A stretch of DNA of 64,000 nucleotides from Mesorhizobium sp. 131-2-1 (GTDB lineage Bacteria > Pseudomonadota > Alphaproteobacteria > Rhizobiales > Rhizobiaceae), in contig NZ_AP023247.1 of assembly GCF_016756535.1 (NCBI RefSeq), forward strand, positions 6,076,501 through 6,140,500. The letters run 5' to 3'. Below the pieces are notes generated by a model, which was not told the DNA's origin, did not search any database, and worked only from the letters and a program-made list of their open reading frames with translations. Every line of letters begins with the position of its first letter. The stretch's first letter is position 1. Made by a program: the position numbers and the translations under genes. This document shows, piece by piece, positions 52,437 to 62,375 of the stretch.

Positions 52437-53786
52437 ATGAGACCGGAATTAGCTGCCAGGCTTGGCGAGAACGTCCCGCGTTATACCAGTTACCCGACCG
52501 CGCCGCATTTCCATCCTGGCGTCGACGCTGATCTCTATCGAAGCTGGTTGAAGGCGCTCGAAAGCGGTGACGAGGTCTCGCTCTACCTGCACATCCCTTA
52601 TTGCGACCGGCTGTGCTGGTTCTGTGCGTGCCATACAAAGCAGACCCGCCGCTACGAGCCGGTGGCTTCGTATCTCCGCTCGCTTCACGCGGAGATCGCG
52701 ACTGTCGCCGGTCTTGTCGGCGGCAAGGCCCATGTCCGCGCCGTGCATTTCGGCGGCGGCTCGCCGACCATGCTGAAGCCCGAGGATATGACAGCCTTGG
52801 GAACTGTCCTGCGGGATAGCTTCGATTTTCTTGCCGATGCGAAGATCAGCGTCGAAATCGAACCCAACGACATGGACGAAGCCCGCCTTGATACACTTGC
52901 CGAGATCGGCATGGCGCGGGCGAGCCTCGGCGTTCAGGATTTCGATCCGAAGGTGCAGAAGGCGATCAATCGCGAGCAGAGCTTTTTGCAGACCAAGGCG
53001 GTTGTAGACGGCATTCGCTCTCGCGGCGTAGGGTCCGTGAACCTCGATTTGCTTTACGGCCTGCCGCATCAGACCAGGGAGAGCGTCTGTTCCACCGTGG
53101 CGCAGGCGCTGACTCTGGAGCCGGACCGGATGGCGCTGTTCGGCTACGCGCATGTGCCCTGGTTCAAGAAGCATCAGACTATGATCGACGAGGCATGGTT
53201 GCCGGGTCCGGCCGAACGGTTCGCTCAGTGGCAAATTGCCGCCCGTCTGATCATGGGCGCCGGATACGAGGCGATTGGAATAGACCATTTCGCCAGGCCG
53301 GATGATGCGCTTGCAGTCTCGGCTCGCGCGGGAACAATCCGCCGCAATTTCCAGGGCTACACCGAGGATCGCTGCGAAACACTGATCGGGCTCGGGCCGT
53401 CATCGATCAGCCGGTTTCGACAGGGCTATTCGCAGAACATGCCGTCGACAGCCGAATATGGACGCATGGTCGAGGGGGGACATCTGGCCACGGTCCGCGG
53501 CATCGCGTTTTCCGAAGATGACCGTGTTCGCGGCTGGATCATCGAGCGCTTGATGTGCGATTTCGGCTTTTCAGCAGCCGATCTGGTGGAACGCTTCGGG
53601 GAAGCCGGACAAAAGCTTCTTTTCCAAGCAAGCTCCATCGCCATTGGCGACCCTGCTCGACCGCTTGAACTCCAAGGTGACAGTTACGTCGTATCGGCGG
53701 AAAGTCGTCCCTTTGTAAGGAGCATTGCAGCGAAGTTCGACAAATATTTCGAAAGTGGAACGGCCAGGCACTCAGTGGCAGTCTGA
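52437..53786 (+). CDS. hemN: Oxygen-independent coproporphyrinogen III oxidase
   Basis: A 449-residue radical-SAM enzyme of heme synthesis. YTSYPTAPHFH at the start, the cluster motif CDRLCWFCAC (Cys-x3-Cys-x2-Cys), VHFGGGSPT and the C-terminal HemN domain with SSISRF are all present. It makes protoporphyrinogen IX without O2, supplying heme for the cbb3 oxidase. ATG 52437 is chosen; the open frame extends into fnrN DNA. Confidence 0.95.
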   Translation: MRPELAARLGENVPRYTSYPTAPHFHPGVDADLYRSWLKALESGDEVSLYLHIPYCDRLCWFCACHTKQTRRYEPVASYLRSLHAEIATVAGLVGGKAHVRAVHFGGGSPTMLKPEDMTALGTVLRDSFDFLADAKISVEIEPNDMDEARLDTLAEIGMARASLGVQDFDPKVQKAINREQSFLQTKAVVDGIRSRGVGSVNLDLLYGLPHQTRESVCSTVAQALTLEPDRMALFGYAHVPWFKKHQTMIDEAWLPGPAERFAQWQIAARLIMGAGYEAIGIDHFARPDDALAVSARAGTIRRNFQGYTEDRCETLIGLGPSSISRFRQGYSQNMPSTAEYGRMVEGGHLATVRGIAFSEDDRVRGWIIERLMCDFGFSAADLVERFGEAGQKLLFQASSIAIGDPARPLELQGDSYVVSAESRPFVRSIAAKFDKYFESGTARHSVAV

Positions 53787-54323
53787 GTGCCACAGACGAA
53801 CGTCACCGTCTTCAGTCGATCGCGAACCTCCTCAAAATCGCCGAAACCAGCAGCTAACAATTCGATAGTGCATATGACGCCACTTTACGATGCTGTGACG
53901 ACGCGGGTATTTCCCAAAGGGGGTCGCATGGCAGAGGGCTGGGACCCGCCGGAACCCTGCAGGCAGGGCTCCACTTCGTATCCGCCCAAGCAGGTTGGAT
54001 TGTTCGGCCCAGTCTTTCACTGAATGTCAGCGACGCACCCCATTGCGGCTTCCGCTACTCAGCGCTGCGGCTCTTGAATGCCCCTTTGAGATGAGCTCAT
54101 TCTGAGTAACAACCGCACGGCGTTCCCACGGGTCTGAAACCATGCATCAGTGCGGCTAGCACGCCCTGCGCCTGTTCGCGGTTTCCGGGCCGCCCAGGCA
54201 CTTACTTGACCTCCAGCTGCTCGAAGTTCGCGCATAGGCCTTACATGACGGATCGGTAGGCCGCGACCGCCGGGAAATTAGGCACCCGGGCGGCTGCGCC
54301 AATTGACCAACTTTATGCTTCGA
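53787..54323. other. Non-coding stretch between hemN and the trb operon
   Basis: About 540 bp with no credible gene on either strand. A CCCTGC-AG-GCAGGG palindrome at 53955-53968 and ATGAGCTCAT at 54092-54101 are the only structures noticed. The far end of the trb transcript should terminate here. No oriT or other known site was recognised. Confidence 0.5.
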
Positions 54324-54593
54324 TTACTCGGAATCTGAACCTGACACGCGTCGCGATTTCTCTGACATGCCGGCGGGCAAGCTTTCCTTTCTGGCCTTGG
54401 CAAACGCTCTGTCACCTTCCAGAAACCCTGCCAGCATGAAAGGTATGAGTTCCGCTACCGTTTCAGACTCGCCATAGGTCTGGCGGTAAAGCGCCGCATA
54501 GTCCTTGAGTGCTTGGTTCAGGTCCGCGCTAACGGTGATGGTCATCTTCGAAGGTGTCCGGTCCGGAAGCTTTCCAAGTTTCAGATCTGCCAT
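54324..54593 (-). CDS. DUF2274 family protein (end of trb operon)
   Basis: An 89-residue protein, MADLKLGKLPDRTPSKMTIT then ADLNQALKDYAALYRQTYGE, typical of the small DUF2274 protein that follows trbI in ICE-type trb operons. The pattern suggests a ribbon-helix-helix-like fold (KMTITVSADLNQALKDYA). It lies 12 bp after trbI. Its function is unknown. Confidence 0.85.
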   Translation of the reverse strand: MADLKLGKLPDRTPSKMTITVSADLNQALKDYAALYRQTYGESETVAELIPFMLAGFLEGDRAFAKARKESLPAGMSEKSRRVSGSDSE

Positions 54594-54605
54594 GATTACT
54601 CCTGT

Positions 54606-55820
54606 TCAAGTCGGGTATGGGCGCAGCACAAGATCCTTGTGTACAATCACGCGTAGGGGCCAACCGGGGCGGACGATAATGGTGGGTTGAATATTCAGGT
54701 TCTTTTCGGTGATGCGCTGGCCGGCTTGACTGATGTTTTGCTGAGTGGATTCCCGGATCGCCTTAACTAGGTCGCTTTCGTTTTCCCCAAAGCTCAACTC
54801 GGTACCAACGCCCAGTAGCGTCGCTAGAGCAACTCCCTTGATCAGCTGCCAGGTGTGAAAATCGACCTTGTCTTCAAGCCCAGCATAGCCGGCAGTATCC
54901 GTCGCTGGCAGATTGTCGATTTCGATCGAGGAACCGTCGGGCAGGATTATTCGCTGCCAGACCAGCAATGCGCGCCTCTGCCCAAAAGCCACGACGCTGT
55001 CATAAGTGCCGATGAGGCGTGAGCCTTGCGGAATGAGCACAATGCTGCCGGTGACTGTGTCGTGCACATTCTCGGTGACCTGCGCGACGACAAGGCCAGG
55101 CAAGTCGGAATTTATGCCGGTGACGAGACTGGCCGCGATCACGCTGCCGGCCATCAGTTGGTAGGGCGAGGCCGGCGTCTGCAGCGCATGCGGATTGTAG
55201 ATCCCGCTTGTGTTTCGCTGACTGACAAAATCGAGCTTGCGCTGTTGGTTGTTCTGGTCACCCTCGGCTGGGGCAACGGAAGCTGACGTGCGCGTCGCTC
55301 CGGATTGCGGAAGCGCCTCAGACGGCTGCTGCGCACTCGGCCCGCCGCCGGCGACATCTCTCTGTCTGGGTCGATTGTCGATCCGGAACAAGACTTGCGA
55401 CTCGCGCGCCTCAATTGCTTGCTGGGCAAGGCGCTGCTCCTCGGCGGAGATATCCTGCCCTGGCGCGATGCCGAGCTGACGTTGGCGTTCAAGGATGGGG
55501 CGACCGAGGTCGCCGGGCAGTGGCGGTCCGAGCACAGGGGCCTTCGGCATGATCCCGGAATAGTCCTTGGGAAGCGCTTCTAGTCCCTCGGCGGGTGGCT
55601 TGCGCTCGGTGTTATAGCGGTCCTCTGCCTGGTGCTTGATACGCCATGCCGGTCCTTGAAGCGCCATCATCGTGACGCCCAGAATGGCACCGGATCCGAC
55701 TGCAGCGATGGCGATGATCACACCGCGCCTGAATCGGACAGCGCGGCGGGGCGAGGCTCGCAATTGCAGCTGCTCGGGATCGAGTTTCGGCGGCGCATCG
55801 GATCGGGAAGTATCGGTCAT
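54606..55820 (-). CDS. trbI: Conjugal transfer protein TrbI (VirB10-like)
   Basis: A 404-residue protein with an N-terminal TM (GVIIAIAAVGSGAILGVTMM), a Pro-rich periplasmic region and the VirB10 C-terminal domain (AGSVIAASLVTGINSDLPG, IPQGSRLIGTYDS). It spans the envelope as part of the mating-pair core complex. ATG 55820 is chosen over GTG 55835. Confidence 0.94.
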   Translation of the reverse strand: MTDTSRSDAPPKLDPEQLQLRASPRRAVRFRRGVIIAIAAVGSGAILGVTMMALQGPAWRIKHQAEDRYNTERKPPAEGLEALPKDYSGIMPKAPVLGPPLPGDLGRPILERQRQLGIAPGQDISAEEQRLAQQAIEARESQVLFRIDNRPRQRDVAGGGPSAQQPSEALPQSGATRTSASVAPAEGDQNNQQRKLDFVSQRNTSGIYNPHALQTPASPYQLMAGSVIAASLVTGINSDLPGLVVAQVTENVHDTVTGSIVLIPQGSRLIGTYDSVVAFGQRRALLVWQRIILPDGSSIEIDNLPATDTAGYAGLEDKVDFHTWQLIKGVALATLLGVGTELSFGENESDLVKAIRESTQQNISQAGQRITEKNLNIQPTIIVRPGWPLRVIVHKDLVLRPYPT

Positions 55821-55831
55821 GAGCGCTCCCC

Positions 55832-56860
55832 TCACCTGCTGGGCCGCGCAAAGAGCGGAATCCGCCGCGGCGGTTGCCGGCCGTCAGTCCTGGTGATGCG
55901 CACCACCTGCTGCTGCTTGCTGCCTAGACGCAGTTCTGCAGCGCCAAAGAGGCGATCGACGATGTAGTAGTTGCCGCGCATGCGATAATTGACGAGCTGG
56001 CTGTCCCCATCGGCACCGACGATGAAGAGAGGAGGCGCTTCACCCTGATCAATGCGACGGGGGAATTCGATATAGACCTTGCTGCCATCGTCGAAAGCGC
56101 GCGTCGGCCTCCAGGGTGGTGTTTCGCCGGTGATTGAATACCGAAAGCGGATATTCTCGAGCGCCACATTCGACGCCACCGGCGTGGCAGCCTCGGCTTG
56201 GGCGTTGCGCTGGCGTAGCGCGATGATCTGGTCCTCGCTATAGGTCCAGGAGATCGCCGCCATTGAGGTCTTCTCGGTGCTTTGAAGCTGCAAATGGTAG
56301 GTGCGTCGTTCCGTGGTGATCACCAGATTTGTGTTAAGTCCCGGCGCGAAGGGTTTTACCAGCACATGGGTGCGCTGATTGTCACCGGTGCCGCTGACGG
56401 TATCGCCGATCACCCAACGCACCGTGTCGCCGGCCGACACGGCTGTTAGCTTCTCGCCCGGCTGGAGTGCGATATCGGTAACGCGCTCCGGCGCGGCATA
56501 GAGCTGATAGAGTGCGCCATCGGCGAATGGATAGACCTGAACCGCATTCACGTACCCATACCTGGTGGGTTGCTGCGTCGCTGCTTTATTGGCATCGGAG
56601 ACCCGTTCTTCAGGAGAGCGCTTGTCATCGGCCACCCTGCCCGGATCGGGCTGTAGCTGACCTGGCAACGGCAGCGGCTTTGGCACTTCGACTATCTTGA
56701 CCGGCTTCTCCGGCGGCTTCTCGATTGCGGCTGGTTTGAAATCGGCAGCATCATAGGAAATCTCAGGCGGCGGTACCGGCTTCGACGCGCAGGCGGAGAG
56801 GACTGCTGTAGAGGCCGACAGGATCAGCACGGCACGGACCGACGACATTCTATTCTTCAT
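55832..56860 (-). CDS. trbG: Conjugal transfer protein TrbG (VirB9-like)
   Basis: A 342-residue protein with a lipoprotein-type signal (LILSASTAVLSAC), a Pro/Lys spacer and the VirB9/CagX domain (YGYVNAVQVYPFADGALYQL, FIVGADGDSQLVNYRMRGNYY split by key residues). It overlaps trbF by 4 bp and builds the outer ring with TrbI. Confidence 0.93.
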   Translation of the reverse strand: MKNRMSSVRAVLILSASTAVLSACASKPVPPPEISYDAADFKPAAIEKPPEKPVKIVEVPKPLPLPGQLQPDPGRVADDKRSPEERVSDANKAATQQPTRYGYVNAVQVYPFADGALYQLYAAPERVTDIALQPGEKLTAVSAGDTVRWVIGDTVSGTGDNQRTHVLVKPFAPGLNTNLVITTERRTYHLQLQSTEKTSMAAISWTYSEDQIIALRQRNAQAEAATPVASNVALENIRFRYSITGETPPWRPTRAFDDGSKVYIEFPRRIDQGEAPPLFIVGADGDSQLVNYRMRGNYYIVDRLFGAAELRLGSKQQQVVRITRTDGRQPPRRIPLFARPSR

Positions 56861-57582
56861 TGGTGGACTCCTTTTGGGGAAACGGACGTCGGCGCAGCAC
56901 TGTCGAGCTCGCGCGACCAGTCGATCGCATTGATGAAGACGCCGAGCGGGTTGTTGCGCAGTTGGTCAGTATTACTTGGCGGGCGGATCACGATGGTGAG
57001 GATCGCGGTCCAGCGCGTCGTGCTGGCAAGGCTGCCGCGCTCAAAAACCTGCTCGGCCCATTTGACCTGGAACGAGCTGTCGGAAGCCCTGACCACGCTG
57101 GTCACTTGCACCGACACGCTGCGTGTGCCGATCTGGCCGAAAGGATCGTTCGCCTTGGCGTACTCGTTGAGAAAGAGCGCCGCGCGGTCGGTGGCGAAGT
57201 CATAGGCCGAAAGCCAGTTCTGCCGCACCAGCACCGGATCGGTGGAAACGGAACGGACATTCTGAATGAAGCGGCCGAGATGCCACGCGATCTGGGCATC
57301 GGAGGGCTCGTAGCCCCGGATTGCCGGCGCAACGGCGCGTGCCTCGCCGAAGCCGTCGACCTCGACGACGTAAGGCACGACGCGGCTCTGCATCGACTGC
57401 CACACGAGTCCGCCGGAAAGTCCGGCCGCCAAGGTCAGACAGCCAAGAGCCATGAACCGCCAGTTGCGGGCCTGCACTCGAGATGAGCCTATGCGCTCGT
57501 CCCAGAGCTGCGCGGCCTTCTGATACGGCGTGACCGGCTCGGGCGTCTTGCCGTAACGTTGAATGGGTCGCTTGAATAGCAT
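56857..57582 (-). CDS. trbF: Conjugal transfer protein TrbF (VirB8-like)
   Basis: A 241-residue protein with one TM (FMALGCLTLAAGLSGGLVWQS) and a periplasmic VirB8-like domain (YVVEVDGFGEARAV, WHLGRFIQNVRS). It directly abuts trbL (0 bp) and overlaps trbG. It acts as an inner-membrane scaffold of the T4SS. Confidence 0.94.
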   Translation of the reverse strand: MLFKRPIQRYGKTPEPVTPYQKAAQLWDERIGSSRVQARNWRFMALGCLTLAAGLSGGLVWQSMQSRVVPYVVEVDGFGEARAVAPAIRGYEPSDAQIAWHLGRFIQNVRSVSTDPVLVRQNWLSAYDFATDRAALFLNEYAKANDPFGQIGTRSVSVQVTSVVRASDSSFQVKWAEQVFERGSLASTTRWTAILTIVIRPPSNTDQLRNNPLGVFINAIDWSRELDSAAPTSVSPKGVHQ

Positions 57583-58905
57583 TTAGTCGTCCTTGTCGTT
57601 GAGAGAGGGATTGGCGCTGCCTCCCGGCCTGTCGCCTTCACGGACGGCCTGCATGGCGGTGTGACGGTGGGCACGGGCTGTCTGTTCGGAACGCAGGCGC
57701 CTGGCCCAGCCGGGCGCGGCATCAGCGACCGGACCAGTAGGGCTTCCGGTCATGGATGCGGTCGGCGCACCACCGGTCGCGGTCCAGGCAGCTTCGCGCC
57801 CGGCATCAACGCTGCGCCCGAAGCCTCCTGCGGCAGATCGTGCCGCCCGCATTGCGGCGCCGCCGGCGGCGCTGGTCACACCATGCATTCCAGCAGCTAC
57901 ACCGGACAGGCCGGACTCGGGCGATGTTGCGCGCCCGATCTGCCAGGCCGTAGAAGCCGCTGACCCCATGGTCGTGCCGGCACGGAGTGCGGTGAGACCG
58001 CTGCCGGTTGCCGTGCGCGCGCCGGCAAATGCTGCGCCTGCGGCAACGAGCGATGCACCGGCTGCGGCTGCCGTGGTTCCAAGTGCGGCGCCCGCGCCAA
58101 GCTGCGGCGCGCCCGAGACAAGACCGGAGGCTATCCCAGGTCCGAAAATGCCGAGACCAAGGAGCGCCAAGGCGCCCAGGACCTGTGACATGGCGGCGGC
58201 CAGATCCGGCTCCTTGCCTTGCAGCGCGGAAGCGAACTCGCCAAAGAGCGTGGAGCCGATGCCGATGATGACGGCCAACACCATCACCTTGATGCCCGAC
58301 GAGATGACATTGCCGAGCACGCGCTCGGCGAGAAACGCTGACCGGTTCCAAAGCGCGAAGGGCACAAGAATGAATCCGGCCAGAGTGGTGAGTTTGAATT
58401 CGAGGATGGTGATGAAGAGTTGGATGGAGAGGATGAAGAAGGCGATGATGACCAGGAACCAGGCCACGAGCAGCACGAAGATGGTGAGCGCGTTGCCGAA
58501 GATTTCTGGGAAGCCGAGAAGCTGGCTTGCCTGATCGAGAAGCGGCCAGGCGCCCTCGAAACCGGTTGCGGCAATGCGGCCCGGATGCAGGAGATTGTCG
58601 GCGGAGAGATTGCCTGAGGACGCATTGATGCCGAGGCCAGCGAAGGACCGATAGATGATGTCGGCGAGGTTCTTGAAGTTATTCAAGATGAAGGCAAAGA
58701 CGCCGACATAGAGCACTTTGCGGATGAGCCGGCCGAATATGTTGGGTTCGCCGCCGAATGCCCAGGCGAGGCCGGCAAGTGTGACGTCGATGCCGATCAG
58801 GGTCGTGGTAAGGAAGGCGACATCGCCCGAGAGCAGACCGAACCCGCTATCGATGTAGCGGATGAAGGTCTCCATGAAGCGATCAATGACCCCAAGGTCG
58901 TTCAT
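57583..58905 (-). CDS. trbL: Conjugal transfer protein TrbL (VirB6-like)
   Basis: A 440-residue polytopic protein; MNDLGVIDRFMETFIRYIDS opens it, several TMs lie between about 35 and 260, and a long Ala/Gly/Thr-rich C-terminal tail follows, as in TrbL. The start is ATG 58905. The open frame continues to 59262, but that part is trbJ in another frame. TrbL forms the inner-membrane channel. Confidence 0.93.
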   Translation of the reverse strand: MNDLGVIDRFMETFIRYIDSGFGLLSGDVAFLTTTLIGIDVTLAGLAWAFGGEPNIFGRLIRKVLYVGVFAFILNNFKNLADIIYRSFAGLGINASSGNLSADNLLHPGRIAATGFEGAWPLLDQASQLLGFPEIFGNALTIFVLLVAWFLVIIAFFILSIQLFITILEFKLTTLAGFILVPFALWNRSAFLAERVLGNVISSGIKVMVLAVIIGIGSTLFGEFASALQGKEPDLAAAMSQVLGALALLGLGIFGPGIASGLVSGAPQLGAGAALGTTAAAAGASLVAAGAAFAGARTATGSGLTALRAGTTMGSAASTAWQIGRATSPESGLSGVAAGMHGVTSAAGGAAMRAARSAAGGFGRSVDAGREAAWTATGGAPTASMTGSPTGPVADAAPGWARRLRSEQTARAHRHTAMQAVREGDRPGGSANPSLNDKDD

Positions 58906-58936
58906 GCCGCCTTCCTCGTCGTCAAGAGATTGGTGA

Positions 58937-59662
58937 TCAGTTGCCGGGATAGGCCGTGCCTGTGCCGAGGAAGCGCTTTGTCGTCTCGCGCGCGGCCTCC
59001 TCGGACTGCGCCTTGCGCGCCGCATCCTCGGCCTCAGCGCGGAACTGCGTTGCGAGCAGCGTCTGGATCTGCATCTGCTGCTTGGTCGAAAGCGCAAGGA
59101 GCTGGTTAGTGGCCTGACTTGCCTGAAGCGCACCGGCCGCGCCTTGGCTGCGGTTGACGAGATCGGCAAGCAGGTCGCCATCACCGCGAACATTCTCGAC
59201 GATCTGCGACTGAACACCCATGGTCTGACGGAATGCCTGCATTGCGCTTTGCCAGCGGTCACGTGCGGCGCTCGCTACATCGCTGACCTTGATCGTGGCG
59301 TCGTAGCTTTCCGGATATTGATTACGCCACTGGTCCTGAAGCTTGTTGAGATCAAAGCTCAGGCCACTTGCCTGGTCCATCAGACCGTCGATCCGTTGGA
59401 GCGAGCCGGTAAGCTGACCCACGGAAGAAAAATCCAGACTCTGAAGATTGCGTGCCATGTTCTGCAGCACGGTCGCCTGGTTCTGGAGCGACTGGATCTG
59501 GTTGTTGATCTGCTCCAGCGAGCGCGCCGCCGTGAGCACGTTCTGAGCGTAGTTCGACGGATCGAACACGATGAGCGCGTAGGCCGGCTGCACGTAGTCG
59601 GCCATCGGCTTGGCGATCAACGAAAGGGTGATCAGGCCCGAGAGAAAGCGGCGCCGCATCAT
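58937..59662 (-). CDS. trbJ: Conjugal transfer protein TrbJ (VirB5-like)
   Basis: A 241-residue exported protein: signal peptide (RRRFLSGLITLSLIAKPM), mature helical coiled-coil-rich body (LEQINNQIQSLQNQATVLQN), and MGVQSQIVENVRGDGDLLAD. ATG 59662 overlaps the trbE stop. No trbK gene fits in the 31 bp between trbJ and trbL. Confidence 0.92.
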   Translation of the reverse strand: MMRRRFLSGLITLSLIAKPMADYVQPAYALIVFDPSNYAQNVLTAARSLEQINNQIQSLQNQATVLQNMARNLQSLDFSSVGQLTGSLQRIDGLMDQASGLSFDLNKLQDQWRNQYPESYDATIKVSDVASAARDRWQSAMQAFRQTMGVQSQIVENVRGDGDLLADLVNRSQGAAGALQASQATNQLLALSTKQQMQIQTLLATQFRAEAEDAARKAQSEEAARETTKRFLGTGTAYPGN

Positions 59663-62109
59663 GACGATTGCTCCTTGGTTGGTTGAGGGAATTGCTGGAG
59701 AAGCTCGGCCGCCCAATCGAGGCCGCGGGCGCCGAGGAAGCGAAAGACAAAGCTGTCCTGCCCGTGCTCGGACAGGACCCTGTCGATCAGGCTTTGCGCG
59801 GCTGGACCCGAGGCGCCGCAAAGTGCAAGCGCGATGGGGCCGAGCCCGAGCTCGAAGAGACGGTTGCCGCAGCGCGACTGCAAATAGTAGTGCCGCTTCG
59901 GCGTGGCCCGGGCGATCAGTTCGATCTGCCGGTTGTTGAGACCGAAGCGCTCATAGGCAGTCCGTGCCTGCGGTTCCACGGCACGATCATTGGGGAGAAA
60001 AATGCGCTGTGGGCAGCTCTCGATGATCGCCGGCGCTATTGCAGAGCCGGCGATGTCGGCAAGCGACTGCGTGGCGAAGATCACCGATACGTTCTTCTTT
60101 CGCAGCACCTTCAGCCATTCGCGGATGCGGGCAGCAAAAAGCGGATTGTCGAGATAGACCCAGGCCTCATCGAGCATGAGCAGCGTCGGTCGCCCGTCGA
60201 ACCGCTCCTCAAGGCGATGGAAGAGATAGGTGAGCACAGGCAGCACAGCGCTTTGGCTATGCATCAGCTCCTCGGTCTCGAAGCACTGCACATCCGACAA
60301 GGCCAGCCGATCGTCATCGGCATCGAGCAATCGGCCGAAGGGACCGTCGAGCGTGTAGGGCATTAAGGCGGACTTCAGTGCATTGGACTGAAGCAGGACC
60401 GACAGACCGGTCAGCGTGCGCTCCTGCGCCGGCGCGGTGGCGAGGCTGTTGAGCGCCGACCAGATCGCCTCCTTCACCTCCGGCGTGAGGGTGACGTTCT
60501 CATGGGCAATCAGGCCGGCGATCCATTCAGCTGCCCAGCTGCGCCTACCCTGATCACCGATATTGCGCAGTGGCTGGAAGGCAAGCGCACCGTCCGAACC
60601 CAAGACATGATGCTCTCCACCCATGGCGAGCGTTGCCGCGCGCGCCGAATTGCCTTTGTCGAAGACATAGACCTGCGCGCCGGCATAGCGACGAAACTGC
60701 AGGGCGATCAGGGCAAGCAGCACCGATTTTCCGGCGCCGGTCGGTCCAACGATCAGCATGTGGCCGACATCTTCGACATGGGAAGAAAGCCGGAACGGAG
60801 TCGACCCGCTGGTTTCGGCGATGAGGAGCGGCGGGGCCTCTCGTCCAGTGACTCCAGCCAGATGCTCGTTCGCCGCAGGACCGGCCCACACCGAGGAAAG
60901 CGGCATGAGATGGGCAAGGTTCAGCGTGTGAACGAGCGGCTGACGAACGTTGGCATAGACATGACCCGGCAGCGAGCCGAGCCAGGCTTCGACCGCATTG
61001 ACGCTTTCGCGGATGGTGGTGAACCCGAGCCCATTGATGATGCGCTCGACCGCGCGAAGTTTCTCAGCGGCGGCTTGGCGATCCTCGTCCCATACCGTCA
61101 CCGTTGCAGTGAGATACCCGAAGCCGACATGATCGCCGCCCAACGCCTGAAGTGCTTCATCGGCGTCGAGCGCCTTATTGTCGGCGTCGCTGTCGACGAG
61201 CGGAACGGGTTCGTTGCTTACAACCTCGCGCAGGATTGCGACGATCGATTTGCGCTTGGCAAACCACTGCCGGCGCAAGCGGGTCAGCGTCTTGGTGGCC
61301 TCGGTCTTGTCGAGCGGAATGAAGCGCGTCATCCAGCGATAGGCGAAATCCTGATGATTGAGGGCATCGAGGATTCCGGGCCGGGTGAGGTTCGGAAAGC
61401 CGAGGATGGTAAGTGTGCGAAGATGTTGCTCACCCAGCATCGGCTCCAAGCCGCCGGTAAGCGGCACATCGACCAGGATGCCGTCCAGATACATTGGCAT
61501 TTCCGGCACGGCGACCGGATGGCGGCGGGTCGAGATCGTGTCGTGCAGGTATGTCAGCGTCTCGGCGTCATCGAGCGGACGCACTTCGGGCATGAAGCCC
61601 GACAGAAGATCCAGCACACGGTCGGTCTCGTCACGGAACCGCGCCATCTCCTGGCGCCAGTCTCTTTCGCCTTCTGAATGATGCGAGTCGACGAGCGCGC
61701 TTTCCGCCCGCGCCTGGGCGTCCGGTGGCGGCATGGACAGCAAGGTCAGGTGATAGCGGCTCTCGAAATGCGCGACCTTGCCTTCGAAGGCAGCACGCCG
61801 TTCTTCATCAACCAGCCATGACGCCGCGTCCGGGAAACGCGAGGACGGATAGCCCAGCGCTTCGATGCGCTCGGCCTCGAAAAACAATGTCCAGCCGGAG
61901 CCAAAGCGTCTAAGCGCATTGTTGGCCCGGGCGCAGATGCCGATGAGTTCGGCTTCGGTCGAGCTTTCCAGATCGGGCCCGCGAAACCGAAGAGTCCGCT
62001 GAACGCTGCCGTCCTTGTTGAGCACGATGCCGGGCGCCACCAGTGCTGCCCAGGGCAGATGGTCGGCAAGCCGGTCGGCCTTGCCGCGATATTCCGAAAG
62101 GTTCAGCAT
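59659..62109 (-). CDS. trbE: Conjugal transfer ATPase TrbE (VirB4-like)
   Basis: An 816-residue ATPase. MLNLSEYRGKADRLADHLPW is the usual N-terminus. Walker A is IVGPTGAGKSVL and Walker B is LLMLDEAWVYLDN; FATQSLADIAGSAI follows. It powers pilus assembly and transfer. ATG 62109 is favoured on family grounds; ATG 62118 is possible. It overlaps trbD by 7 bp. Confidence 0.96.
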   Translation of the reverse strand: MLNLSEYRGKADRLADHLPWAALVAPGIVLNKDGSVQRTLRFRGPDLESSTEAELIGICARANNALRRFGSGWTLFFEAERIEALGYPSSRFPDAASWLVDEERRAAFEGKVAHFESRYHLTLLSMPPPDAQARAESALVDSHHSEGERDWRQEMARFRDETDRVLDLLSGFMPEVRPLDDAETLTYLHDTISTRRHPVAVPEMPMYLDGILVDVPLTGGLEPMLGEQHLRTLTILGFPNLTRPGILDALNHQDFAYRWMTRFIPLDKTEATKTLTRLRRQWFAKRKSIVAILREVVSNEPVPLVDSDADNKALDADEALQALGGDHVGFGYLTATVTVWDEDRQAAAEKLRAVERIINGLGFTTIRESVNAVEAWLGSLPGHVYANVRQPLVHTLNLAHLMPLSSVWAGPAANEHLAGVTGREAPPLLIAETSGSTPFRLSSHVEDVGHMLIVGPTGAGKSVLLALIALQFRRYAGAQVYVFDKGNSARAATLAMGGEHHVLGSDGALAFQPLRNIGDQGRRSWAAEWIAGLIAHENVTLTPEVKEAIWSALNSLATAPAQERTLTGLSVLLQSNALKSALMPYTLDGPFGRLLDADDDRLALSDVQCFETEELMHSQSAVLPVLTYLFHRLEERFDGRPTLLMLDEAWVYLDNPLFAARIREWLKVLRKKNVSVIFATQSLADIAGSAIAPAIIESCPQRIFLPNDRAVEPQARTAYERFGLNNRQIELIARATPKRHYYLQSRCGNRLFELGLGPIALALCGASGPAAQSLIDRVLSEHGQDSFVFRFLGARGLDWAAELLQQFPQPTKEQSS

Positions 62110-62375
62110 GCGAGCCATCCCCTCAGGCGAAGGTGACGGACAAGCACGCTGGCAAAGTCGGGATCGCGCCTTGCGGCAAAGACCGCGAGCGTGTGGCCGC
62201 CAAGCCAGAGCACTAGCCCGGCAATCCATTGCTGCAAGCCTAGTCCGATGGCCGCAGCCACCGTGCCGTTGAGGATCGCCACCGCCCGCGGCGCGCCGCC
62301 CAGCAGGATCGGTTCAGTCAAGGCCCGGTGAACGGGAACCTCGAAGCCCTCGATATGTTGCACTCCGGCGGCCAT
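62103..62375 (-). CDS. trbD: Conjugal transfer protein TrbD (VirB3-like)
   Basis: A 90-residue membrane protein: EGFEVPVHRALTEPILLGGA followed by two TM stretches (AVAILNGTVAAAIGLGL and WIAGLVLWLGGHTLAVF). Its start shares one base with the trbC stop (TGATG) and its end overlaps trbE. Confidence 0.93.
   Translation of the reverse strand: MAAGVQHIEGFEVPVHRALTEPILLGGAPRAVAILNGTVAAAIGLGLQQWIAGLVLWLGGHTLAVFAARRDPDFASVLVRHLRLRGWLAC

Noticed and set aside
53955..53968. CCCTGCAGGCAGGG as terminator of hemN or trb
   Set aside because: The 2-base loop is too small for a stable hairpin and no T run follows.
58906..59262. N-terminal extension of TrbL
   Set aside because: Arg/Ser-rich translation of trbJ DNA in another frame; the TrbL family start is at 58905.
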